Shown here: piece after piece, positions 33,700 to 41,555 of the stretch
Numbering within the stretch: the first letter of the stretch is position 1
How the letters are laid out: every line of letters starts with the position of its first letter
Assembly (NCBI GenBank): GCA_963824595.1
Contig: CAWGPY010000004.1
Span: 186,001-250,000, forward strand
Source of the DNA: Cybelea sp963824595
Lineage (GTDB): Bacteria; Vulcanimicrobiota; Vulcanimicrobiia; Vulcanimicrobiales; Vulcanimicrobiaceae
DNA: 64,000 nucleotides
Direction: 5' to 3'
Made by a program: the position numbers and the translations under genes
The notes under the pieces: generated by a model
What the model was told of the DNA's origin: nothing
The model's input: only the letters and a program-made list of their open reading frames with translations
The model's database searches: none

Positions 33700-33806
33700 C
33701 CACCGGCGGGTAGGTGCGCCGCGACGGCGATCGCGACGGCTGCCATCCCGGCGAAGACGAAATAAATCAATCCTTTCGCGATCGTGAGCACGTCGTGCGC
33801 TTCCAT
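33696..33806 (-). CDS. Possible small single-span membrane protein, 36 aa
   Basis: A 37-codon reading frame on the minus strand, downstream of gpmI. ATG 33806 has a GAGAGAG purine site 8 nt upstream. The peptide begins MEAHDVLTIAKGLIYFVFAG and continues as one hydrophobic helix (about residues 12-31) ending in HLPAGG. It fills the gap between gpmI and the flagellar operon, overlapping the 102-aa gene tail-to-tail by 4 nt. Short length leaves coding status uncertain; the hydrophobic pattern and ribosome site support it. Confidence 0.45.
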   Translation of the reverse strand: MEAHDVLTIAKGLIYFVFAGMAAVAIAVAAHLPAGG

Positions 33807-33845
33807 CCAGGACACTCTCTCACGCCTACCTGGTAAGGACCGTAA

Positions 33846-33872
33846 AGCGGGCTGTGATCCCGCTGAATTTTT
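33846..33872 (+). terminator. Rho-independent terminator of the flagellar cluster
   Basis: Hairpin AGCGGG-CTGTGAT-CCCGCT (33846-33864) followed by GAATTTTT in the rightward direction, about 150 nt after the last rightward gene. Six G/C-rich pairs and a five-T tract support intrinsic termination. The T-tract runs into the gpmI stop codon. Confidence 0.5.
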
Positions 33873-35394
33873 AGTCGGGCAGGAAGAGATTCTTCCCGGT
33901 CATGCGTTCGGGAATCGGGAGCCCCATGATCGTGAGCAGGGTCGGCGCGACGTCGCCGAGCTTTCCGCCGGCGACGAGCCGTCCGTGCAATCCGTTCGCG
34001 ACCAGCACGAAAGGCACGGGATTCGTCGTGTGTGCGGTCAGCGGATTGTCGTGTGCGTCGAGCTTCTCCTCGGCGTTCCCGTGGTCCGAGGTTATCGCGA
34101 GCAGTCCGTTGGCGCGCAGCGTCGCCTCGGCGAGCCGGCCGAGACATTCGTCGATCACCTCGACGCCCTCGATGGTCGGCTGCCATCGTCCGGTGTGCCC
34201 CACCATATCGGCGTTGGCGTAGTTCATCACGATGGCGTCGTAGCGGCCGCCGCCGATCGCCCGGACGGCCGCGCCGGTGATCTCTCGGGCACGCATGGCG
34301 GGCGCGAGATCGTAGGTCGGCACAGAGCGATCGGACGGAATCAGCTCGCGCTCCTCGCCCTCGAATTGGTCCTCGCGGCCGCCGTTGAAGAAGTAGGTGA
34401 CGTGCGCGTACTTCTCGGTCTCGGCCAGCCGCAGCTGGTGCAGCCCCTCGCGCGCGACGATCTCGCCGAACGTGTCGTACTGCGGGCGCGGCCCGAACAG
34501 CACCGGATTGGTGTAGTTCTCGTCGTACTTCGTCATCGTGGCGAAGAACGGATCGGCGTAGCGCTTCGAGGGAAAGACGCCGAAGCCGTCGTCGAAATAG
34601 AGCGACGTTCCGGCGTTGAAGGCCGTCGTCAGCTGGCGCGCGCGGTCGGGCCGAAAGTTGAAGAAGACGAAGGCGTCGCCGTCCTCGATGGGACGTGCGG
34701 CGCCGACGACGGTCGGCAGCACGAACTCGTCGTCCTCGCCGCGCGCGTATGCGTCGCCGACCGCCGCGAGTGCGTCGTCCGCGCGATGCTCGGCCGTCCC
34801 GTGGGCGAGCAGGTCGTACGCGAGCCGCGTGCGTTCCCACCGGCGATCGCGGTCCATCGCGTAGTAGCGGCCGGTGACGCTCGCGATCGCGCCGGCGCGC
34901 CCGGCGGCGTGCAGCTTCGCTTCCAGCCGCTCCACGAACTCGGTCGCCGAACGGGGCGGCGTGTCGCGTCCGTCGAGAAAGCAGTGGATCGCGATCGGAA
35001 CGCTCGCGGCGACGGCCGCGTCGATCAGGGCGAACAGGTGCTCGAGCGAGCTGTGCACGCAGCCGTCGGAGAGCAGCCCCATCAGGTGCAGCGTACCGCC
35101 GGTGCGCCGCACGTGCGCGAACGCGCGCGCGAGGGTCTCGTTCTGCGCGAACTCGCCGCCGGCGATCGCAGCGTCGATGACCGTGACGCCTTGCGGCACG
35201 ACGCGTCCGCTGCCGAGATTCGTGTGTCCGACCTCGCTGTTGCCCATGATGCCCTTCGGCAGGCCCACGGCTTCGCCCGACGCTTCGAGGGTGGCGTGCG
35301 GATAGCGTTCGAGCAGCGCGTCCCAATGCGGCAGGCGCGCGGCGGCGATGGCGTTGCCGTGCGCGTCGTCGCGGCAGCCCCAGCCGTCGAGCAC
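33871..35394 (-). CDS. gpmI: 2,3-bisphosphoglycerate-independent phosphoglycerate mutase
   Basis: A two-metal enzyme interconverting 3- and 2-phosphoglycerate. From GTG 35394 the protein is 507 residues, beginning MLDGWG; catalytic Ser53 is in GIMGNSEVGHTNLG, with HCFLDGRDTPP, NFRPDRARQL and TSDHGNAEEK present. This start removes the first beta-strand: the open frame continues upstream as LIPYRPVVLAV, which homologues have, but no ATG/GTG/TTG precedes it. A non-standard start, ATT 35421 or CTG 35424 overlapping the tpiA stop, is likely. Last of the whiA-gap-pgk-tpiA-gpmI set. Confidence 0.93.
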   Translation of the reverse strand: MLDGWGCRDDAHGNAIAAARLPHWDALLERYPHATLEASGEAVGLPKGIMGNSEVGHTNLGSGRVVPQGVTVIDAAIAGGEFAQNETLARAFAHVRRTGGTLHLMGLLSDGCVHSSLEHLFALIDAAVAASVPIAIHCFLDGRDTPPRSATEFVERLEAKLHAAGRAGAIASVTGRYYAMDRDRRWERTRLAYDLLAHGTAEHRADDALAAVGDAYARGEDDEFVLPTVVGAARPIEDGDAFVFFNFRPDRARQLTTAFNAGTSLYFDDGFGVFPSKRYADPFFATMTKYDENYTNPVLFGPRPQYDTFGEIVAREGLHQLRLAETEKYAHVTYFFNGGREDQFEGEERELIPSDRSVPTYDLAPAMRAREITGAAVRAIGGGRYDAIVMNYANADMVGHTGRWQPTIEGVEVIDECLGRLAEATLRANGLLAITSDHGNAEEKLDAHDNPLTAHTTNPVPFVLVANGLHGRLVAGGKLGDVAPTLLTIMGLPIPERMTGKNLFLPD

Positions 35395-35420
35395 CGCGAG
35401 GACGACCGGCCGGTACGGAA

Positions 35421-36173
35421 TCAGCGCGCCCCCGACGCGTTGGAGACGATCGCCGAGAAGCTCTCGGGATCGAGCGACGCCCCGCCCACCAGGCCGCCGT
35501 TCACGTTCGGCAGCGCGACGTACGACGCGACGTTGCCCGCGTTCATGCTGCCGCCGTAGAGAATCGGCGTCTCTTCCAGTCCGCCGATGCAGCCGCGGAT
35601 CGTCGCCATCACGCGATCGGCTTCGGCCGGCTCGCAGTTCTCGCCGGTGCCGATCGCCCAGATCGGCTCGTACGCGAGCACCACGTTTCGCAGCGCCAGC
35701 CGGGCGACGCCGTCGAACGCAGCGCGCGTCTGCTCGGTGACGCGCTCGTCGGTCACGCCGGCCTTGCGCTCGTCGAGCGTCTCGCCTACCGCGACGATCG
35801 GCGTGAGGTGTTGGTCGAGCGCGGTGCGCACTTTCAGATTCACGGTGCGGTCGGTCTCGCCGCAGCGCGCGCGCCGTTCGGAGTGCCCGAGGATCACGTG
35901 CGTCACGCCGAACTCCCGGAGCATCGGGGCGCTGATCTCGCCGGTGAACGCGCCCTCCAGCTCCCAGTGCATGTTCTGCGCGCCGAGGCGCACGCGGGTG
36001 CCGCGCAGGCGCTCGGCGGCCAGCGGAATCGAGGTGAAGGGCGGGGCGACGACGATCTCGGTCGCGTGCGGCAGTTCGGCGGCGCGGGGAAGGAAGGCGT
36101 CGAAGAACGCGGCGGTCTCGGCCGCGGTCTTGTGCATCTTCCAGTTGCCCGCGATGACGGTTCTAACGCTCAA
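35421..36173 (-). CDS. tpiA: Triosephosphate isomerase
   Basis: A 250-residue TIM barrel. Lys12 in AGNWKMHK, electrophile His97 in ILGHSERR and base Glu169 in AYEPIWAIGTG complete the active site, with GGSMNAGN and GGLVGGASL binding phosphate. The TTG start overlaps the pgk 3' end by 11 nt. It interconverts DHAP and glyceraldehyde-3-phosphate within the co-transcribed lower-glycolysis block. Confidence 0.96.
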   Translation of the reverse strand: MSVRTVIAGNWKMHKTAAETAAFFDAFLPRAAELPHATEIVVAPPFTSIPLAAERLRGTRVRLGAQNMHWELEGAFTGEISAPMLREFGVTHVILGHSERRARCGETDRTVNLKVRTALDQHLTPIVAVGETLDERKAGVTDERVTEQTRAAFDGVARLALRNVVLAYEPIWAIGTGENCEPAEADRVMATIRGCIGGLEETPILYGGSMNAGNVASYVALPNVNGGLVGGASLDPESFSAIVSNASGAR

Positions 36174-37344
36174 GCGCGGCGACTCCCGGCAGCGTCTTGC
36201 CCTCGAGATACTCGAGCGTCGCGCCGCCGCCCGTGGATACGAAGGTCACCTTCGACGCGAAACCGAGCATGTGCGCCGCCGCCGCGGCGTCGCCGCCGCC
36301 GACGACGCTGACCGCGCCGGCCGCGGTCGCCGCGGCGATCGCGTCGCCGACGACCTGCGTGCCGCCGCGGTATGCGGCGCGCTCGTAGACGCCCATCGGC
36401 CCGTTGAACACGATCGTCTTCGCGGCTTCGATGGTCCGCGAGTAGGCGTGCGCCGTCGCCGGGCCGATGTCGAGGATCATCTCGCCGCCGACGGCGTCCA
36501 CGGGCACGACGTGCGCGGCGGCTTCGTCGTCGAGCGCCGGGGCGACGACCGCGTCGCGCGGCAGCTCGAGCGCGACGTTGCGCTCCTTCGCGATCGTCAG
36601 AATGCGCCGCGCGGGGTCGAGGTCGTCGTCGCGCAACGACGTGCCGACGTCTACCCCCGACGCGGCGAGCAGCGTGTTCGCCATTCCGCCGCCCACGCAG
36701 AACGCGTCCACCAGCGCGCTCAGCCGGTCGAGCAGGCCGAGCTTGTCTTTGATCTTGGCGCCGCCGATCGCGCACACGAACGGCTTGGCGGGACGATCGA
36801 CCAGCCGCGCCAGGGCGGCGAGCTCCGCCTCGAGCAGAAATCCCGCCGCGCTCGGAAGCAGATGCGCGAGCGCCTCGGTCGATGCGTGCGCGCGGTGCGC
36901 GGTCGCGAAGGCGTCGTTGACGTAGAGGTCGCCGAGTTCGGCCAGACGCCGCGCGAAGGCGGGATCGTTGCGCTCCTCTTCGGGATGGAAGCGCACGTTC
37001 TCGAGCAGCAGCACGTCGCCGTCGCGCAGCTCCGCAACGGCGTCCTCGGCTTCCTCGCCGACGCAGTCGCCGGCGAACGCGACGCGAACGCCGAGACGGT
37101 CGGCGAGCGCCTGCGCGACGGGCCGCAGCGAGAAGCGCGGGTCGGGCGCGCCGTTCGGGCGCCCGAGGTGCGACAGCACGATCGTGTGCGCGCCCTGCTG
37201 GTGCAGCCAGCGCAGCGTCGGGACGGCCGCCTCGATCCGCGCGTCGTCGATGATCGCGCCGCCGGACATCGGCACGTTGAGATCCTCGCGCACCAAGACG
37301 CGCTTGCCGCGGACGTCGAGATCCGCAAGTCGTCGAAACGCCAC
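36163..37344 (-). CDS. pgk: Phosphoglycerate kinase
   Basis: A 393-residue two-domain kinase transferring phosphate from 1,3-bisphosphoglycerate to ADP. Signature VLVREDLNVPM near the N-terminus, HLGRPNG, LLLENVRFHPEEE, VNDAFATAHRAHAS, IGGAKIKDK and the C-terminal GGGDAAAA nucleotide loop. GTG start, 19 nt downstream of gap. Part of the gap-pgk-tpiA-gpmI operon. Confidence 0.96.
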   Translation of the reverse strand: MAFRRLADLDVRGKRVLVREDLNVPMSGGAIIDDARIEAAVPTLRWLHQQGAHTIVLSHLGRPNGAPDPRFSLRPVAQALADRLGVRVAFAGDCVGEEAEDAVAELRDGDVLLLENVRFHPEEERNDPAFARRLAELGDLYVNDAFATAHRAHASTEALAHLLPSAAGFLLEAELAALARLVDRPAKPFVCAIGGAKIKDKLGLLDRLSALVDAFCVGGGMANTLLAASGVDVGTSLRDDDLDPARRILTIAKERNVALELPRDAVVAPALDDEAAAHVVPVDAVGGEMILDIGPATAHAYSRTIEAAKTIVFNGPMGVYERAAYRGGTQVVGDAIAAATAAGAVSVVGGGDAAAAAHMLGFASKVTFVSTGGGATLEYLEGKTLPGVAALER

Positions 37345-37363
37345 GGTGAACGGCCGGCGGCTG

Positions 37364-38377
37364 CTAGACTCGCGCGGGCATCGTCGCCAGCACCATCTCG
37401 GTGAGCTCGGCGAGCCGGCACGAGTACCCCCACTCGTTGTCGTACCACGCTGCGATCTGCACCAGGTCGCCGTTGGCGTTGTTGAGCTTGGCGTCTACGA
37501 TCGAGCTGTGCGGGTTCTTCTTGAAGTCGCTGGAGACGAGCTCTTCCTCGGTATACGCCACGTACTTGCTCAGGCCGCCCTCGGCGGCCGAGCGCAACAC
37601 CGCGTTGAGCTCGTCCTTCGTTGTGGGACGCTTCGTCTGCGCCACGAGGTAGATCATCGACACCGTCGGGGTCGGTACGCGGAGCGAGAATCCATCGAAC
37701 GTTCCCTCGACCTCGGGGATCGTGAGATAGAGCGCCTTGGCGGCGCCGGTCGACGTCGGCACGATATTCGTGGCCGCGTTGCGCGCGCGGCGCGGATCCT
37801 TGTGGGGGCCGTCGAGCACGTTCTGATCGTTCGTGTAGGAGTGGATGGTGGTCATGAAGCCCTTGACCCACCCGAACGTGTCAACGACCGGCTTCACGGC
37901 GGTCGCCAAACAGTTCGTCGTGCACGAGGCGTTGGAGATGACGTCGTGCTTGGCCGGATCGTAGCGATCGCCGTTGACGCCGAGCACGATCGTGATGTCC
38001 TCGCCCTTGGCCGGCGCCGAGATGATGACTTTCTTTGCGCCGCCGCCGTCGATGTGCGCCCGCGCCTTCGCCGCATCGGTGAAGAGGCCGGTCGACTCGA
38101 CGACCACGTCGACGCCGAGATCTTTCCAGGGCAGCTTCGCGGGATCGCGCTCCGCGAAGACGCGGATCGTCCGGCCGTCGATCGCGATCGTGCCGTCGCC
38201 GCCCTCGACGCTGCCGTCGTAGATGCCGTAGTTGCTGTCGTATTTGAACAGGTGCGCGCATTGACGCGCGTCGATGAGATCGTTGACGCCGGCGATCTCG
38301 ACGCCGGGGTGGCGTTCCACGATGGCCTTGGTGAAGTTTCGTCCGATGCGGCCGAAGCCGTTGATGCCGATGCGCAT
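37364..38377 (-). CDS. gap: Glyceraldehyde-3-phosphate dehydrogenase (type I)
   Basis: A 337-residue phosphorylating GAPDH. Rossmann motif INGFGRIGRN at residues 5-14, catalytic Cys152 in SNASCTTNCLA, and YDNEWGYSCR near the C-terminus. Asp33 in VNDL suggests NAD preference. It lies 9 nt downstream of whiA, an arrangement known from Actinobacteria and Firmicutes-like genomes. Confidence 0.96.
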   Translation of the reverse strand: MRIGINGFGRIGRNFTKAIVERHPGVEIAGVNDLIDARQCAHLFKYDSNYGIYDGSVEGGDGTIAIDGRTIRVFAERDPAKLPWKDLGVDVVVESTGLFTDAAKARAHIDGGGAKKVIISAPAKGEDITIVLGVNGDRYDPAKHDVISNASCTTNCLATAVKPVVDTFGWVKGFMTTIHSYTNDQNVLDGPHKDPRRARNAATNIVPTSTGAAKALYLTIPEVEGTFDGFSLRVPTPTVSMIYLVAQTKRPTTKDELNAVLRSAAEGGLSKYVAYTEEELVSSDFKKNPHSSIVDAKLNNANGDLVQIAAWYDNEWGYSCRLAELTEMVLATMPARV

Positions 38378-38386
38378 GGGGCGCGT

Positions 38387-39259
38387 TTACCGGGCGGCTT
38401 TCGCGCTCACCTGCACGCCGCGAAGTTGCTCGGCGAGCCGGGAGAGGGCTCCCAGCCGGCTGCCCACGGTGGGCTTCGCAATCGGCGGATTGCAGCGGCG
38501 CCCGAGCTCGGCGAGCGATTCGTCCGGATACTTCAGTCGCAGCTCGGCGACCTCGCGCAGCGCCGGCGTCAGCCGAACCAGGCCGTAGGCGCTGCGGAGA
38601 TACTCGATCAGGCGGCGCTGAGCGGCCGCGGCCTGCGCGCTCCGCTCGAGGTTCGCCGCCTCGGTGTTCACGAGCCGGTGAATGCGATTCTTGGTCTCGC
38701 GCAGCGCGCGCACGTCCTCGAGCTGCAGCACCGCCGCGAAGGCGCCGATGAGCGTCAGCAGCTCGGCGATCGCGTCGAAGTCCTTGTAGTAGAGAACGAG
38801 CCGGCCTTTGCGTCGCAGCGCTTTGGGGGGCACGCCCGCGCTGCGCAGCATCCACTTCAGCCGCTGCGCGCTCTCCTCGCTGCGCGCGACGAACTCGAGA
38901 TGGTAGCCGTGCGCGCCCGCGGCCAGCGAGCCGCAGGCGAGAAACGCCGCGCGAACCTCCATGAGCCGGTCGCACTTGCGCGCCGGCTTCGACGGCATCT
39001 CGGCGAGCCGGTTCGGCAGCGCGATCGCAAACGTGGGCAGATGCTGCAAGCGCGTCGGGGCGCGCGCCTCGATGGGATGCGACTTGCGCTCGTCGAGGAG
39101 CGACCAGAAGAGCCGCGCGACGGCGTTGCGGTGCGTCACGAACTCGCCGCGCACGCCGCCGTAGAGCCCGAGCCCGCCGAGCAGCGACTCGCGGCAATGC
39201 GGCTCGGGCGGGAGGTCGCGTGCGAGCGCGTCTTTCGTATCGGCGGAGATCACAGCCAC
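38387..39259 (-). CDS. whiA: WhiA-family DNA-binding regulator
   Basis: A 290-residue WhiA protein: N-terminal LAGLIDADG-type fold (AFLACGSLAAGAHGYHLEF) and a C-terminal helix-turn-helix (LGRRCNPPIAKPTVGSRLGA), with the family-specific linker ETKNRIHRLVNTEAANLER. WhiA controls sporulation genes in Streptomyces and division/metabolism in Bacillus. Nuclease residues of true homing enzymes are not expected. GTG start overlaps rqcP by 10 nt; gap follows after 9 nt. The rapZ and yvcK genes that often precede whiA are absent here. Confidence 0.93.
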   Translation of the reverse strand: MAVISADTKDALARDLPPEPHCRESLLGGLGLYGGVRGEFVTHRNAVARLFWSLLDERKSHPIEARAPTRLQHLPTFAIALPNRLAEMPSKPARKCDRLMEVRAAFLACGSLAAGAHGYHLEFVARSEESAQRLKWMLRSAGVPPKALRRKGRLVLYYKDFDAIAELLTLIGAFAAVLQLEDVRALRETKNRIHRLVNTEAANLERSAQAAAAQRRLIEYLRSAYGLVRLTPALREVAELRLKYPDESLAELGRRCNPPIAKPTVGSRLGALSRLAEQLRGVQVSAKAAR

Positions 39260-39522
39260 TCCGCCTCGTCTTTGCGCGAATCGAGGATCTCGTAGAGATC
39301 CGCCGGCTTGACGCTCGGCGTCACGCGCAGCGGAACGTCGCGCACGAGGACGGTGACGAACTTCGTCGCGTAGTGGATCTCGAGGACGTCGCCGGGGCGA
39401 ACCTGATAGCCCGGCTTGAGCGCTTTGCCCTCGCGCGTGATGCGCCCGTGCTCGAGCGCCTCGTGCGCCTCGCTACGGCGCTTGGCGAGCCGCGAAACCT
39501 TCATGAACTTGTCGAGCCGCAC
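39250..39522 (-). CDS. rqcP: RqcP/YabO-like S4-domain RNA-binding protein
   Basis: A 90-residue S4-domain protein. MRLDKFMKVSRLAKRRSEA at the start, GRITREGKALKP and RPGDVLEIHY closely follow Bacillus RqcP (YabO), which acts with RqcH to add alanine tails to stalled nascent chains on 50S subunits. The Hsp15-type paralogue is less likely by size and motif. In Firmicutes it usually lies near mazG and mfd; here those genes are 4-9 kb away and rqcP leads whiA instead. Divergent from padR. Confidence 0.85.
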   Translation of the reverse strand: MRLDKFMKVSRLAKRRSEAHEALEHGRITREGKALKPGYQVRPGDVLEIHYATKFVTVLVRDVPLRVTPSVKPADLYEILDSRKDEAEWL

Positions 39523-39570
39523 GGCACCCGCTTTCTCGGACTTCCGGCCGCACCCCTGACCGACGAGATA

Positions 39571-39602
39571 TTGACCTAATCCGATATATCGAATATTATC
39601 GG
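39571..39602 (+). promoter_or_regulatory. padR promoter with embedded palindrome
   Basis: TTGACC (39571-39576) and TATTAT (39594-39599) with a 17-nt spacer make a near-consensus housekeeping promoter. The spacer holds the perfect dyad CGATATATCG (39582-39591), and an outer pair CCGATA/TATCGG spans 39581-39602. A PadR dimer bound here would block RNA polymerase, so autorepression is likely. Confidence 0.65.
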
Positions 39603-39622
39603 TTAATCAAGGGAGGTTCACA

Positions 39623-40150
39623 ATGAATATCGGATTTTGGGGAGATCCCCATGGCGCATGGTGGCACGGCGAGCACGGGAGGCGGCACCACCGCCACGGC
39701 ATGCGCCGGCTCCGGCGCGGAGCCTTGAAGTTTGCCCTGCTCAAGCTGCTCGAGGAGGTGCCCCGCCATGGCTACGACCTGATCCGCGAGATCCGCGAGA
39801 AGGGCTGGAGCGGCGGTGCGGGCTCCGTTTACCCGCTGCTCGCGGCGCTGGAGGCTGCCGGGCTGATCGCGGGGCGCGACGAGGGCGACCGGCGGATCTA
39901 CGAGATCACCGACCAGGGGCGGACGGTGCTGGGCGAGCATGCGACCGAGCTCGAGCGTTTTCTCAACGAAGACGGCGGCGACGAGGAGGCGGAACTCGGC
40001 GCGGCCGCGCAGTTGCGCGATTCGGCCGGAAAGCTGATGCGGGCGATCTCGCAGCTCGACCCATCGTCGAAACCCGAGACGATGGAACGCATTCGGAAGC
40101 TTTTGGACGAGAGTCGCAAAGAAATCTACAAGCTGTTAGCCGAGGAGTAG
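39623..40150 (+). CDS. PadR-family transcriptional regulator
   Basis: A 175-residue PadR repressor. The winged helix-turn-helix spans about residues 34-105 (FALLKLLEEVPRHGYDLIRE, VYPLLAALEAAGLI, DRRIYEITDQG), then a C-terminal dimerising helix. The N-terminus is rich in His and aromatic residues (HGAWWHGEHGRRHHRHG), which may bind metal or haem. GGGAGG lies 6 nt before ATG 39623. The MATE exporter follows after 9 nt and is the likely regulated target, as is common for PadR-transporter pairs. Confidence 0.92.
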   Translation: MNIGFWGDPHGAWWHGEHGRRHHRHGMRRLRRGALKFALLKLLEEVPRHGYDLIREIREKGWSGGAGSVYPLLAALEAAGLIAGRDEGDRRIYEITDQGRTVLGEHATELERFLNEDGGDEEAELGAAAQLRDSAGKLMRAISQLDPSSKPETMERIRKLLDESRKEIYKLLAEE

Positions 40151-40159
40151 GCACCTAGC

Positions 40160-41551
40160 ATGGCCCAGGCTGGGGCGGCGCGCCGCCACGGGGTGAACGT
40201 TTTCGAGGAGGGGAAGCCGATGTGGCAGATCCTCCTCGTCTTTCTGGTGCCGCTCATGCTCAGCAACGCCTTGCAGTCGGCGTCGCAGACCATGGCCAGC
40301 ATCTGGATCGGGCGCCTGATCTCCACGCAGGCGCTCGGCGCCATCTCGGCGGTGTTCCCGATCATTTTCTTGCTGTTCTCGTTCGTCTTCGGCGTTTCGA
40401 GCGGCAGCAGCGTGTTGATCGGCCAAGCCTTCGGCGCGCACGACCTTCACAAGGTGAAGAAGATCGCCGGCACGGTGCTGGGAGCGGCGCTCTACCTCGG
40501 CATCATCGTGGCGATCGTCGGCGCGCTGGGATCGACCACCATGCTCGCCTGGCTCGCGACGCCGCCCGACATTATCGCACAGGCCGACGCATACGCGCGC
40601 GTCATCTTTTTGACGATGCCGGTGTTCTTCGTCTACTTCGTCTACGCCACCATCCTGCGCGGAACGGGCGACTCGACGACGCCGTTCTACGCGCTTATCG
40701 TGTCCGCCGTGCTCGCCATCGCGATCACGCCGCTCTTCATCGTGGGCACGTTCGGGCTGCCGAAGCTGGGCGTGGTCAGCGCGGCCGTGTCCGGGGTGAT
40801 CGCCAACTCGGCGGCGTTGGCGTGGCTGCTGTACTACCTGCACAAACGCGATCACCCGCTGAAGTTCGACCGCGAGACGCTGAGCGACATGCTCATCGAC
40901 TGGACGATTCTACGCGCCGTGGTGCGCATCGGCGTGCCTACGGGCATTCAAGTGATGATGGTCTCGCTGGCCGAGATCGCGGTGATCTCGTTCGTCAACC
41001 GCTTCGGCTCGAGCGCCACCGCCGCGTACGGCGCCGTCAATCAGGTCGTCGGCTACGTCCAGTTCCCGGCGATCTCGATCGGCATCGCGGCCTCGATCTT
41101 CGGCGCGCAGTGCATCGGCGCGCGGCGCGAAGACAAGCTGGGCAGCGTGATCCGCTCCGCGGTCGGGCTGAACTACGCCATCGCGGCGGTCATCATCGGC
41201 CTCTGCTACGTCTTCGCGTGGCAGCTTCTGGGGTGGTTCATCACCGACGTCCACACGCTGCGCATCGCACACGAGCTGCTGATGATCACGCTCTGGGGAT
41301 ACGCGATCTTCGGCAACTCGGCCGTGCTCAGCGGCGTGATGCGCGGCAGCGGAACCGTGCTCTGGCCGACGATCATCGGCATCTTCGCGATTTGGGGCGT
41401 CGAGGTGCCCGCGGCCTACTTATTGATGCACCGCATCGGCCTCGACGGTGTGTGGCTCGGCTACCCGATCGCCTACTGCGTGGGCCTCACGCTCCAGTTC
41501 TGCTACTACGAGTTCGTCTGGAAGCGCAAGACCCACGAACGCCTCGTGTAG
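40160..41551 (+). CDS. MATE-family multidrug exporter
   Basis: A 463-residue membrane protein with about 12 helices in two MatE repeats (roughly 20-180 and 245-405). Typical segments are VPLMLSNALQSASQTMASIW, ILRGTGDSTTPF and GVMRGSGTVLWP. MATE proteins export cationic drugs or metabolites by H+ or Na+ antiport. Co-transcribed with the upstream PadR repressor, suggesting induction by its substrate. It ends 4 nt from the convergent beta-propeller lipoprotein gene. Confidence 0.92.
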   Translation: MAQAGAARRHGVNVFEEGKPMWQILLVFLVPLMLSNALQSASQTMASIWIGRLISTQALGAISAVFPIIFLLFSFVFGVSSGSSVLIGQAFGAHDLHKVKKIAGTVLGAALYLGIIVAIVGALGSTTMLAWLATPPDIIAQADAYARVIFLTMPVFFVYFVYATILRGTGDSTTPFYALIVSAVLAIAITPLFIVGTFGLPKLGVVSAAVSGVIANSAALAWLLYYLHKRDHPLKFDRETLSDMLIDWTILRAVVRIGVPTGIQVMMVSLAEIAVISFVNRFGSSATAAYGAVNQVVGYVQFPAISIGIAASIFGAQCIGARREDKLGSVIRSAVGLNYAIAAVIIGLCYVFAWQLLGWFITDVHTLRIAHELLMITLWGYAIFGNSAVLSGVMRGSGTVLWPTIIGIFAIWGVEVPAAYLLMHRIGLDGVWLGYPIAYCVGLTLQFCYYEFVWKRKTHERLV

Positions 41552-41555
41552 GCGC

